This document shows positions 16,977-25,079 of a DNA stretch of 64,000 nucleotides, piece after piece. Origin of the DNA: an uncultured Clostridia bacterium (GTDB lineage: Bacteria > Bacillota > Clostridia > TANB77 > CAG-508). The position numbers and the translations under genes were made by a program. A model generated the notes under the pieces. It saw only the letters and a list, made by a program, of their open reading frames with translations. It searched no databases and was not told the origin of the DNA. Position 1 is the stretch's first letter. Each line of letters begins with the position of its first letter. The stretch is taken from contig CALXYJ010000002.1 in NCBI GenBank assembly GCA_944392945.1, positions 62,001 to 126,000 on the forward strand, given 5' to 3'.

Positions 16977-18164
16977 TCAAAATACTATTTTCTCATTCGT
17001 TCCTATATTTTCAAAAACTTCATAAGTTACTTCTGCCTCCACCGTATCTTCTTTTATAGTATAATTTACTGTTATATTATCTATTTTTTCTTTATCTTCT
17101 ATTTGCTCATTTAATTTTTCTTCTGCTCTCCTCTTGGCTTCTTCTTTCGCCTCTTCTAACGTATAATTAATGTCGACTTCTTTTATTTCATAATTATTAC
17201 ATTGTATAAGTTCTACGGGTATGTAAAAATTTGAAAATATTTTTAATTTTTTTGTCTCATATATTGTATCATATTTTTCAAATTTTGAAAGCTTTTTATA
17301 TAAATTTATTCTAAAATTATTTATATTTAGTGCATATTTTTTCTCCATATTTCCTGTTTTTTCCTTTTTAGTTTCTTTTAATTTCACGCTTCCTTTTTCT
17401 GTGTACCATACGCATGCTTGTATTTCACCCATTGCTCTTACAAATCTTGTTCCTGTATATTTTCCTTCCATCCACCCTGCTATTAATAAACTTCCTTCTT
17501 TTACTATATCTCCGGGTTTTACCATTGCTGTTCCTGAATTTGCATTTATTTTTATAATCCTTCCCTCTTTATTAGAAATAATATTACAATACTCGTTTTC
17601 ATCAACTATTTCTGGCTTTTCTTCTGCCTCTACAACTTCTACTATTGCATTTGTCCCTTTTATTTCTATTCCAATCCAAGATACATCATTTCTAGCCAAT
17701 CTTATATTATTTATAATTTCTTTTACATCTATATCGTTTTTCTTTTCACCTATGTATAATCCATTTTCACTTAACGAATTTAAGATATCTTCTTCTTTTA
17801 AATTTTCTCCTGTTATTTTTATTTCTATATTCCAAATAAATCTTGACAATATAAATAATATTAATATTAAAAGAATCATCATTAATACAAATATCTTTCT
17901 CTTTTTATATCTATTTAAAATAAATGGTATTCCTTTTTTACCTTCTATTCCTACCTTACATTTAGTTTTTTTGGCAATTCTTTTTATTCTTTTAAAATCT
18001 TTTATTCCTATATTAGTTGTTAAATATATATCATTCTTTTTTTCTATATTCCATAAATAAATATTTTGACTTTTGCACATATTTATAAATCTTTCTATAA
18101 AATAACCTTCTACATGTATGCTTACAAAACCTTTTAAACAGCCTTCCATTCTTTTCTTAATCAC
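16977..18164 (-). CDS. yqfD: Sporulation protein YqfD
   Basis: A 395-residue protein with an N-terminal cytoplasmic domain (GFVSIHVEGYFIERFINMC), one membrane helix near 92-112 (IFVLMMILLILILFIL), and a large C-terminal extracytoplasmic region. The latter carries NGLYIG, VSWIGIEIKGTNAIVEVVEAE and GDIVKEGSLLIAG. This matches the YqfD family (stage IV sporulation), needed in the mother cell in Bacillus. It is 5 bases downstream of yqfC. Confidence 0.92.
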   Translation of the reverse strand: MIKKRMEGCLKGFVSIHVEGYFIERFINMCKSQNIYLWNIEKKNDIYLTTNIGIKDFKRIKRIAKKTKCKVGIEGKKGIPFILNRYKKRKIFVLMMILLILILFILSRFIWNIEIKITGENLKEEDILNSLSENGLYIGEKKNDIDVKEIINNIRLARNDVSWIGIEIKGTNAIVEVVEAEEKPEIVDENEYCNIISNKEGRIIKINANSGTAMVKPGDIVKEGSLLIAGWMEGKYTGTRFVRAMGEIQACVWYTEKGSVKLKETKKEKTGNMEKKYALNINNFRINLYKKLSKFEKYDTIYETKKLKIFSNFYIPVELIQCNNYEIKEVDINYTLEEAKEEAKRRAEEKLNEQIEDKEKIDNITVNYTIKEDTVEAEVTYEVFENIGTNEKIVF

Positions 18165-18169
18165 CGTTT

Positions 18170-18457
18170 TTATTCCTCCTCGGTACTTTCAAGATATATT
18201 TTAGAAATTTCTCCATTTACCAATACATCGTTTTCATTAATTTGACTTAAATTCATTTTGGTTCCTTCCATTATTACGATTCCTATTTCTGTATTTATCT
18301 TTATTAAATATTCTTCGTATTCAATTACTCCTTTATAATTTTCAATCATTAATTGATCAAATCCTATTATTGTTATCTTTGGTATATTTGTAGTGACTTC
18401 CCTTGGTAATTCTAATAATCTTTCCAATTTATTTCTTGCGTTTTTTATTTTTATCAC
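18170..18457 (-). CDS. yqfC: Sporulation protein YqfC
   Basis: A 95-residue protein with LPREVTTNIPKITIIG near residues 18-33 and the beta-rich pattern of the YqfC/YabP family. It is sporulation-linked, and its gene is always just upstream of yqfD, as here. It is only 2 bases downstream of the pdaA-like gene, so the three sporulation genes form one unit. Confidence 0.88.
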   Translation of the reverse strand: MIKIKNARNKLERLLELPREVTTNIPKITIIGFDQLMIENYKGVIEYEEYLIKINTEIGIVIMEGTKMNLSQINENDVLVNGEISKIYLESTEEE

Positions 18458-18459
18458 TC

Positions 18460-19269
18460 CTATCTTTCAAATTCATCAAGTGACTTAAATTCATATCCCT
18501 GCGCTTTAGCTTCTTTTATAACACTATCTAAAGCATCTGCATTATCTTTTGAATTTCCGTGTAATAGCATTATTTCACCATTGTGTAAATTATCCAAAAT
18601 CATTTTCTTTGCATACTCTACACCTTTTTGATTATTTTCGTCATAATCTAAATATCCAAATGTCCACATTACATTTGTATATCCTAATTCTTTTGTTATT
18701 GCCAAAGTTCTTTCACTATATTCGCCTTTAGGTGGTCTTAAATATTTCATTTCATAACCAGTTTTTTCATATACTGCTTGATGTAATTTCATAACCTCTT
18801 CTTTTATTTCTTCATCAGATATTTCTGGAAGAGTTTTATGTTTCACTGTATGATTTCCTACTATATGTCCTTCGGAAACCATCCTTTTTACTAATTCTTC
18901 TGCTGTATTTAAATAATGACCCGTTATAAAAAAAGTAGCTTTAACATTATTTTCCTTTAATACATCCAATATTTTTTCGGTATATCCTGCTTCATATCCT
19001 TCATCAAAAGTTAAATATATATATTTATTTTGTTCATTTCCTAGATAAATACCATTATATTTTTCCATTAGTTCGGCATTTTCTTTTCCTACATCTGGTC
19101 TTTTATGATCTTTTTCTCTTTTTATTCCCCATCCTATTTTTTTATTGTCTAATGTACTACCACTTGTATATATGGCTTGATAATTTGTATATGCAGTAAA
19201 TACTAATAAAAAAATTATTATTATTCCACATAGCGAAAAAAGTAATTTTTTGTCAAAAATTTTTATCAT
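18460..19269 (-). CDS. pdaA: PdaA-type polysaccharide deacetylase (muramic delta-lactam synthesis)
   Basis: A 269-residue carbohydrate esterase family 4 enzyme with an N-terminal membrane helix (about 9-28). Near the start of the mature part is IGWGIKREKDHKRPD, the region that marks PdaA. The NodB motifs are TFDEGYE (87-93), GNHTVKH (138-144), LRPPKGE near 177 and LLHGNS near 235. PdaA removes the acetyl group from muramic acid in making delta-lactam in the spore cortex, required for germination. The gene heads the minus-strand pdaA-yqfC-yqfD run and diverges from agrA. Confidence 0.9.
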   Translation of the reverse strand: MIKIFDKKLLFSLCGIIIIFLLVFTAYTNYQAIYTSGSTLDNKKIGWGIKREKDHKRPDVGKENAELMEKYNGIYLGNEQNKYIYLTFDEGYEAGYTEKILDVLKENNVKATFFITGHYLNTAEELVKRMVSEGHIVGNHTVKHKTLPEISDEEIKEEVMKLHQAVYEKTGYEMKYLRPPKGEYSERTLAITKELGYTNVMWTFGYLDYDENNQKGVEYAKKMILDNLHNGEIMLLHGNSKDNADALDSVIKEAKAQGYEFKSLDEFER

Positions 19270-19353
19270 TTTACTCCTCCAATATTATTTTTTCATATTG
19301 ACATTATCGAATTTTTAGATTATATTGTATTTGTTATTGGAAAATAAAGGTAA

Positions 19354-19380
19354 TCGTCTAATTAATGTGAATTTTGTCTA
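19354..19380 (+). promoter_or_regulatory. Candidate agr operator upstream of agrA
   Basis: TCTA, ATT, AATGTGAATTTTGTCTA about 58 bases before the agrA start. The core AATGTGAAwwTTsTCTA recurs upstream of agrB at 22422-22438 with a TCTA also preceding it. This suggests a shared regulator site. Confidence 0.45.
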
Positions 19381-19437
19381 CTAACGTAATTCAATATGAT
19401 TCCATTTAATAATATATATTATTTAGGGGATGAAGAT

Positions 19438-20193
19438 ATGTTAAATTTTGTATTGTGTGATGACAATCAAAATATTTTAGATAGGTTATCACAAATGTTA
19501 GAAAACATTTTCGTTCGATATGACTATAATGCCAAAATTTCATATAAATGTAGTAATGCAGATGATTTATTAGACTATTTAAGTAAAAATAATATAGATG
19601 TACTATTTTTAGATATAAATTTAAAGAATAAACTAACAGGTTTGGATATAGCTGAACAAATTAGAAAAAGAAATAAAAAAATATATATAATTTTTACAAC
19701 AGGTCATTTAGAATATGCTCTGGTCGCGTATAAATACAAAACATTTGATTACATTCCAAAACCTTTTGTTTCCGAAAGACTTGAGTTAACCATTTCTAGA
19801 CTATTTGAAGATATTAGATCAAGTGTATCAAATTTTATTAAAGTCGGTAATTCCCAGATGTTAATTAAAGAAAATGATATTCTTTATATAAAAAAAGAAA
19901 ATATGAAGCTTATTTATCATACACTTTTTCAAGATTATTCTTCATATATAGCATTTAATAAAATAGAAAACACCTTACCTACTAATTTTGTAAGATGCCA
20001 TAAATCATATATCATTAATCTTAATTCAATTAGTCATATAGATACTCTTAAAAATTGTATTTATCTATATAATAATGACATTTGCCCTATTGGTCCAAAA
20101 TATAAAAATAATTTATTGGAGGTTTTAAAAAATTATGAATCCACTACAAAAGATAATATCTATTTTAACGAATCCAAATGCAGAGCTAATTAA
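19438..20193 (+). CDS. agrA: AgrA-like LytTR response regulator
   Basis: A 251-residue response regulator. ATG 19438 is used because AGGGGATG precedes it; the frame stays open 14 codons further upstream without a ribosome site. The receiver domain has acidic residues D8-D9 and phosphoacceptor D59 in VLFLDINL. KPF is near residue 106. The C-terminal LytTR DNA-binding domain starts near 135 and includes FVRCHKSYIINL. It forms a two-component pair with the overlapping agrC and would activate the agrBD promoter on binding to signal. Confidence 0.92.
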   Translation: MLNFVLCDDNQNILDRLSQMLENIFVRYDYNAKISYKCSNADDLLDYLSKNNIDVLFLDINLKNKLTGLDIAEQIRKRNKKIYIIFTTGHLEYALVAYKYKTFDYIPKPFVSERLELTISRLFEDIRSSVSNFIKVGNSQMLIKENDILYIKKENMKLIYHTLFQDYSSYIAFNKIENTLPTNFVRCHKSYIINLNSISHIDTLKNCIYLYNNDICPIGPKYKNNLLEVLKNYESTTKDNIYFNESKCRAN

Positions 20194-21496
20194 TATACTT
20201 AGCTTTCCAGGTACATTAATCGAAATTATTCTAGATGTAAATATATGTTTAGTTGTATTAAATATAAAGCCTATGAAAAAATCCAAATATATTTCAATTG
20301 CTTTGATGTATATATTTGCAATTATATCTAAATTCTTTCTTACTCCACCTTTTACTATAATTTTCGACATCTTAATTTTTGTTTTGATATTTTTGTTAAT
20401 ATTTAAAACCCATGTTATAGAAACTTGTATAGGAATTTCTATACCATTTATATTAACAGCTCTATTTGAAATGATTTCATCACAAATATATACTTTAATA
20501 TTTGACAAACCATATGCTGAATTTGCTACCTATCCTTTATACTCCACAATATTTCTATTAATTGTATATTCTTGTTTGAGTATTGTATTACAATTTTTCA
20601 AGCATTTTAATGTTAACGTATCATTATTTTCTAACTTAAATAAGAAAGATTCCATTTCTATTTTTGCCACTATTATTTTAGGCTTTATAACAGTATTTTT
20701 ACAATTATATATTACTGCATTTTATAATAACATTCTTCCACATATTATTATAATCTTAAGTATAGTTTGTCTAATTGCTTACTTCTTTGTAAGTTTATTT
20801 AATATAATAAAAACTAAACAATTAGAAATTGCAAATAGAGATATAAAAAATCTACAACTATATAATGATACTCTAAAAATTATGTATGATAATATACGTG
20901 CGTTTAAACATGATTTTCATAATATTGTAAATGGCATCGGTGGTTATATAACAGCTAAAGATATAGATGGACTTGAAAAATACTATAAATCTCTTTTTAA
21001 TGATTGTAATAATATAAATAATTTGTCTGCTTTAAATCCAGAAATAATTAATAATCCTTCTATTTATGCAATATTAGCAGATAAATATACTAAAGCTAAT
21101 TCTAAAAATATTCAAATTGAACTTGGTATTTTCTTAGATTTAAATTCTCTTAATATTGATACATATGAACTTACTAGAATATTAGGAATCTTATTAGATA
21201 ATAGTATCGAAGCTGCTCAAGAATGTGAAAGAAAATATATTAGTGTAAGATTTTTAATGGACAATAGAATGAATAGACAATTAGTAATTGTAGAAAATAC
21301 TTATAACAATAAAGATGTAGATACATATAAAATATTTGAAAAATCATATACAACTAAACCACATAATACTGGACTTGGTTTGTGGGAAGTTAATAAAATA
21401 TTAAAGAAAAATGATAATCTTGCCATCTTTACTAGTAAAGATGATGAATTATTTAAACAACAATTAGAAATTTATCTTCCCAAAAAAGTCTTATGA
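20135..21496 (+). CDS. agrC: AgrC-like peptide-sensing histidine kinase
   Basis: A 453-residue sensor kinase, overlapping agrA by 59 bases, with GGAGG 12 bases before ATG. It has about six membrane segments in residues 20-225. The dimerisation helix holds phosphoacceptor His259 in FKHDFHN. A GHKL ATPase domain has the N-box LDNSIEAA near 355 and TGLGLWEV near 420. This is the HPK10 type that senses AgrD-derived cyclic peptides. Sequence order and context make the assignment firm; ligand identity is inferred from the nearby agrD. Confidence 0.92.
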   Translation: MNPLQKIISILTNPNAELINILSFPGTLIEIILDVNICLVVLNIKPMKKSKYISIALMYIFAIISKFFLTPPFTIIFDILIFVLIFLLIFKTHVIETCIGISIPFILTALFEMISSQIYTLIFDKPYAEFATYPLYSTIFLLIVYSCLSIVLQFFKHFNVNVSLFSNLNKKDSISIFATIILGFITVFLQLYITAFYNNILPHIIIILSIVCLIAYFFVSLFNIIKTKQLEIANRDIKNLQLYNDTLKIMYDNIRAFKHDFHNIVNGIGGYITAKDIDGLEKYYKSLFNDCNNINNLSALNPEIINNPSIYAILADKYTKANSKNIQIELGIFLDLNSLNIDTYELTRILGILLDNSIEAAQECERKYISVRFLMDNRMNRQLVIVENTYNNKDVDTYKIFEKSYTTKPHNTGLGLWEVNKILKKNDNLAIFTSKDDELFKQQLEIYLPKKVL

Positions 21497-21500
21497 AAAT

Positions 21501-21530
21501 AAAAAATACCTAATTAAATAGGTATTTTTT
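21501..21530. terminator. Bidirectional terminator between agrC and agrD
   Basis: AAAAAATACCTA, loop ATTAAA, TAGGTATTTTTT. It is symmetric with T-tracts on both strands and separates the convergent agrAC and agrBD transcripts. Confidence 0.85.
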
Positions 21531-21552
21531 GTCGTTTTGATTGGGTTTTAAT

Positions 21553-21672
21553 TTAGTCTTTTTTTATCATGTTAGCAGGCATTTTTGGTTGATGTATAAT
21601 TCCTAAAAAGAAGCATGCTGTGTTAGCTGATTTTGCATATTTTTCTGCTAAATTTGCTAATAATTTTAACAT
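21553..21672 (-). CDS. agrD: AgrD-like cyclic lactone autoinducer precursor
   Basis: A 39-residue peptide gene with GGGAGG upstream of ATG 21672. It begins MLKLLANLAEKYAKSANTA, an amphipathic N-terminal helix like that of AgrD. The ring region is CFFLGII, with Cys20 as the likely thiolactone residue. The tail is HQPKMPANMIKKD, with the QPK.P motif of clostridial AgrD. AgrB would cleave the C-terminal part and cyclise through Cys20. The gene lies 51 bases downstream of agrB. The exact ring is uncertain. Confidence 0.9.
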   Translation of the reverse strand: MLKLLANLAEKYAKSANTACFFLGIIHQPKMPANMIKKD

Positions 21673-21723
21673 ATGTATTCCTCCCTTTAAAAAATTTATA
21701 TAGTAAGAGTTTTTCCTCTATTA

Positions 21724-22329
21724 CTATCCATATACTTCATATCCATATTTATTTTTGGTAATTCTATATGCTAATTTAGTTATTGTAAGTGTTTGAACTA
21801 TAATGCCTATTATTATCATATTAGAAATTACTTTATATGGTATAAATATTGCGATTGTTAATTCTATAGTAACAATTACAAATGAGCATATTTTACGTTT
21901 TCTTCTTTCTTTCTTTTGTAAAACGGGAACATTTTCCGTATCTGCTGGTGCATATTTATTAATCATTATAAAACTAAATATAAATGTAAATCCTATTAAT
22001 ATATATTTAACAATATTACTAAAATCTAACACATTGGATAAATATGCTGTTCCTATATACATAGTATTTGTCGCTATAATACATCCTAAATGTGTATGTA
22101 AATGAAATCCACCAGAAAACATTCTATATGGTAAAATAATAATAAAAGAAATTATTGTTAAATCAATTATATCTAGTAACCAAGCTAGCAAAAATGTAAT
22201 TAAAAATTTGGGCAATTCTCCGATTAATAGTTGTAATCCATAATTTATTTCCTCGGCTTTACTTTCATCATATCCATCAACATTTTTTATAATTTTCTTT
22301 GTTAATGAATTGCAAATTGCTTCAATCAC
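21724..22329 (-). CDS. agrB: AgrB-like accessory gene regulator peptidase
   Basis: A 201-residue membrane peptidase that processes and cyclises AgrD. The start is GTG 22329, as the overlapping ATG is followed at once by TGA; GAGGA lies upstream. The motif is YRMFSGGFHLHTHLGC, with His76 and Cys83 seven residues apart, the same spacing as the catalytic pair His77/Cys84 of S. aureus AgrB. About five membrane segments follow. It is transcribed with agrD, convergent to agrAC. Confidence 0.93.
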   Translation of the reverse strand: MIEAICNSLTKKIIKNVDGYDESKAEEINYGLQLLIGELPKFLITFLLAWLLDIIDLTIISFIIILPYRMFSGGFHLHTHLGCIIATNTMYIGTAYLSNVLDFSNIVKYILIGFTFIFSFIMINKYAPADTENVPVLQKKERRKRKICSFVIVTIELTIAIFIPYKVISNMIIIGIIVQTLTITKLAYRITKNKYGYEVYG

Positions 22330-22396
22330 ATTTATTCCTCATTTCTTTTTTCTTTATTTTCTCTAATTATAAATTTTTCAAATTTTTTTATTCATA

Positions 22397-22402
22397 ATTA
22401 TA
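22397..22402 (-). promoter_or_regulatory. Candidate -10 of agrB promoter
   Basis: TATAAT on the minus strand about 70 bases upstream of agrB. The matching -35 is weak (around CATTGC), as is usual for a promoter needing an activator. It lies next to the inverted repeat at 22423-22452. Confidence 0.45.
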
Positions 22403-22422
22403 TGTAAAATCTATATCTAGCA

Positions 22423-22452
22423 ATGTGAAAATTCTCTATTATTTTTTCACAT
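22423..22452. promoter_or_regulatory. Inverted repeat upstream of agrB promoter
   Basis: ATGTGAAAA, a 12-base spacer, then TTTTCACAT: perfect 9-base arms. It overlaps or flanks the -35 position of the agrB promoter and overlaps the motif shared with the agrA leader. It could be an operator for AgrA. It has no U-tract and so is not a terminator. Confidence 0.5.
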
Positions 22453-22502
22453 ATAAAATTTGTATTTTCATAAAGTATATTTTCATTTTCTATAGAACAA
22501 AA

Positions 22503-22534
22503 AACAATCCATTAAATAAAATTAATGAATTGTT
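22503..22534 (-). terminator. Terminator after pseudouridine synthase gene
   Basis: On minus: AACAATTCATTAA, loop, TTAATGGATTGTT, then TTTTG. It lies just past the stop of the gene at 22552. Confidence 0.75.
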
Positions 22535-22551
22535 CGTTTATTACTATTTAT

Positions 22552-23235
22552 CTAATTTATTTTCTCATTTTTTAGTATATTCCAAACACCTTTTGCTTCA
22601 GGAAGAAATTTAAATTGTAGTAATTCTTTTGTAATAGGATGATAAAATTCCAATTTATATGCCCATAAAGCTAATTGTCCACTTCTACTCCTAGTTCCAT
22701 ATTTTGTATCCCCACATAAGCTGTGTCCTCTACTAGAAAATTGTGCTCTTATTTGATGATGTCTACCTGTTTTTAAATTAATTTTTACTAAACTCATATT
22801 AATTACTTTATCATACTTTATAACTTCATAATCCAATTCTGAGAATTTTGCTCTTTTATTCTGTTGATTAGAAACAAAAGTTTTATTATTTTTTTCATCC
22901 TTTACTAAATAGTCTTGCATATTTCCCTTTTTTATTTCAAATCTTCCTTTTACAACAGCAATGTAATGCTTCTTCATCTCTTTATCTCTAACTTGTTGAC
23001 TTAATCGTGAAGCACCCTTAGAAGTTTTAGCAAATACCATTACACCTCCAACTGATCTATCTAATCTATGTACTAACCCCAAATAAACATTCCCTGGTTT
23101 ATTATATTTTTCCTTTAAATATTTTTTTATAATAGTTAGCATATCTAAATCCTGAGTTTTATCTCCTTGCGATGGTATTCCTGGCTCTTTTACTACAACA
23201 ATTATATGGTTATCTTCATATAATATATTAAGCAT
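22552..23235 (-). CDS. RluA-family RNA pseudouridine synthase
   Basis: A 227-residue enzyme with the catalytic motif HRLDRSVGGVMVFAKT near residues 57-72 (catalytic Asp in RLD) and KTGRHHQIRAQFSSRG near 163-178, both typical of RluA-type synthases. There is no S4 domain, so it is a short form like YhcT-type proteins. It converts uridine to pseudouridine in rRNA or tRNA; which site is unknown. Its start is directly next to the end of the methyltransferase gene upstream, so the two are cotranscribed. Confidence 0.9.
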   Translation of the reverse strand: MLNILYEDNHIIVVVKEPGIPSQGDKTQDLDMLTIIKKYLKEKYNKPGNVYLGLVHRLDRSVGGVMVFAKTSKGASRLSQQVRDKEMKKHYIAVVKGRFEIKKGNMQDYLVKDEKNNKTFVSNQQNKRAKFSELDYEVIKYDKVINMSLVKINLKTGRHHQIRAQFSSRGHSLCGDTKYGTRSRSGQLALWAYKLEFYHPITKELLQFKFLPEAKGVWNILKNEKIN

Positions 23236-24093
23236 TTATTCTTCCCACCTTCCATATATTCCACAAGGAAGTACTAGATTTGAATTAGTCATTGGTAATC
23301 CAATCTCTCCTGAATCAAAATTACCAATATTTTTTATATTAAGTCTTAATATATTTTCTAAAACTTTTGCTGAAATACCTGTAGTATATGAATTTATTAA
23401 AAAGAATAATGGTTTATCAGATAAAACTTTTGTACATAATTTTACTAAGTCTGCAATATCTTCTTCAAATCTCCAAACTTCTCCTTTTGTTCCTCTTCCA
23501 TATGAAGGAGGATCCATTATTATTGCATCATATTTATTTCCTCTTCTTATTTCCCTGTTAACGAATTTTTCTACATCATCTATAATATAACGTACCGGTC
23601 TATCTTTTAGTCCTGAATCATTTACATTTTCTTTTGACCAATTTACCATTCCTTTTGAACTATCGACATGACAAACAGAAGCTCCAGCATATAAGCATGC
23701 TACAGTTGCTCCCCCAGTATATGCAAATAAATTTAGCACTTTTATATTTCTTTTACTATTTTTTATCTTGTCAATCATCCAATCCCAATTAACAGCTTGT
23801 TCAGGAAAAAGACCTGTATGTTTAAATCCCATTGGCTTAATATTAAATGTTAGATTTTTATATCTAATTTTCCAACTTTCGGGAACTTTTTTATAGAATT
23901 GCCAACTTCCTCCACCTGTTTTACTTCTATTATATATTCCATGAACATTTTTCCATTTGTTTTCAAAACTTTTTTGTTTCCAAATAATTTGTGGATCAGG
24001 TCTTACTAAGAAAATATCTCCCCATCTTTCTAATTTTTCACCATTTGCCATATCTAATATTTCGTAATCTTTCCAACTATTTGCTATCTTCAT
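23236..24093 (-). CDS. Class I SAM-dependent RNA methyltransferase-like protein
   Basis: A 285-residue Rossmann methyltransferase. The SAM-binding motif I is VLNLFAYTGGATVACLYAGA near 119-138, followed by the acidic loop HVDSS and the motif IV MDPPSYGRG near 193-201. DPPSYG fits the RlmI/RlmK-type rRNA cytosine methyltransferases, but the PUA domain found in those proteins is absent and the N-terminal 100 residues are of another type. The target is unknown. It is cotranscribed with the pseudouridine synthase, so an RNA target is likely. Confidence 0.85.
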   Translation of the reverse strand: MKIANSWKDYEILDMANGEKLERWGDIFLVRPDPQIIWKQKSFENKWKNVHGIYNRSKTGGGSWQFYKKVPESWKIRYKNLTFNIKPMGFKHTGLFPEQAVNWDWMIDKIKNSKRNIKVLNLFAYTGGATVACLYAGASVCHVDSSKGMVNWSKENVNDSGLKDRPVRYIIDDVEKFVNREIRRGNKYDAIIMDPPSYGRGTKGEVWRFEEDIADLVKLCTKVLSDKPLFFLINSYTTGISAKVLENILRLNIKNIGNFDSGEIGLPMTNSNLVLPCGIYGRWEE

Positions 24094-24105
24094 TTTCCAT
24101 CTCCA

Positions 24106-24273
24106 TTATATATTTGATAATATTCTAAAAAAATTATATATAGCAATTACATTTGCTATACTAAAAATTGCACCTATAGATAGTAATAAGCTTAATAGAT
24201 TATTTGTCCTATTTTTCTTGTTTTTCCTTTTATTATATTCTATAGTATAAATTTCATCTTTAGCATATTCCAT
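24106..24273 (-). CDS. Small membrane protein, 55 residues
   Basis: ATG 24273 follows a GAGGGG site. The protein has a charged N-terminal half (MEYAKDEIYTIEYNKRKNKK) and one or two hydrophobic stretches (LLSLLLSIGAIFSIA and NVIAIYNFF). I do not recognise it. It sits just upstream of the methyltransferase gene with a gap of 12 bases, which supports it as a real operon member. Septum or stress roles are known for such proteins, but none can be assigned. Confidence 0.6.
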   Translation of the reverse strand: MEYAKDEIYTIEYNKRKNKKNRTNNLLSLLLSIGAIFSIANVIAIYNFFRILSNI

Positions 24274-24468
24274 GTTTTCACCCCTCTATATATTTATATT
24301 CTAAAACACATGAAATATGCTTAAATTTGCCTATATTTTACCACAAAAATCATACTTTTTTCAATATAATAAAACAAAACTTCCCTTTTAGTGTTTTCTT
24401 TTCAAAATTCACTATGAACATCTAATACATAAGTTTATCCTACTAATGGAAATTCTTACTATATAAAA

Positions 24469-24504
24469 AAGATATACACTAAACTTTTAGTTAATGCATA
24501 TCTT
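24469..24504 (-). terminator. Terminator after greA
   Basis: On minus: AAGATATGCATTAACT, short loop, AGTTTAGTGTATATCTT, then TTTTAT. Stem imperfect. It follows the greA stop within 20 bases. The remaining bases between 24274 and 24468 are AT-rich with nothing recognised. Confidence 0.7.
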
Positions 24505-24519
24505 AAAAAATTATAAATA

Positions 24520-25005
24520 TTATGATTTTGTTATTGACAATATTTTATATTTGCATACCCCTGCTGGTACTTGAACTTCTACTATTTGATTTTTTTTACT
24601 TCCTAATAAAGCTGAACCTATTGGAGATTCGTTAGAAATTTTGTTTTGTGTAATATCTGCCTCAGTAGTTCCAACAATTGTATATTCTACCTCTTCATCA
24701 AAATCCATATCTAAAACCTTAACTGTATTTCCTATCTGTACTTTTTTATTGTCGATTTCTGAATCATCTATTATCTTAGCAAATCTTAACTTTGCTTCTA
24801 ATTCCGCAATTTTATCTTCATTAGCTGCTTGTGCAGTTTTTGCTTCATCATATTCTGAATTTTCTGAAAGGTCTCCAAATCCTAAAGCAACTTTTATTCT
24901 TTCTGCTATTTCTGCTCTAGTTTCAGTTTTAAGCTTTTCTAGTTCAGCTTCCATTTTCTTATATCCTTCTTCGGTTAGTAGAATTTCTTTGTTGTTGTCT
25001 CCCAT
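24520..25005 (-). CDS. greA: Transcription elongation factor GreA
   Basis: A 161-residue GreA with the N-terminal coiled coil ([17 protein letters not shown]). The acidic tip [15 protein letters not shown] is near residues 42-56, whose Asp/Glu pair enters the RNA polymerase channel. The C-terminal FKBP-like domain has SPIGSALLG near 125. It rescues backtracked polymerase by stimulating transcript cleavage. It has a strong ribosome site and its own terminator. Confidence 0.95.
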   Translation of the reverse strand: MGDNNKEILLTEEGYKKMEAELEKLKTETRAEIAERIKVALGFGDLSENSEYDEAKTAQAANEDKIAELEAKLRFAKIIDDSEIDNKKVQIGNTVKVLDMDFDEEVEYTIVGTTEADITQNKISNESPIGSALLGSKKNQIVEVQVPAGVCKYKILSITKS

Positions 25006-25079
25006 TATGTCATCCCTCCTGACTTAATTTATTACTGCATTATATTAAGCCAATATTTTTCTTTTGTCAAGTATTGTTT

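Noticed and set aside
17401-18060. 219-codon plus-strand frame opposite yqfD
   Set aside because: Antisense of a firmly identified gene; the product has the Phe/Ile/Ser bias of a shadow frame.
22423-22452. Reading the inverted repeat before agrB as a terminator
   Set aside because: It lacks a T-tract, and a better terminator for the upstream gene lies at 22503-22534.
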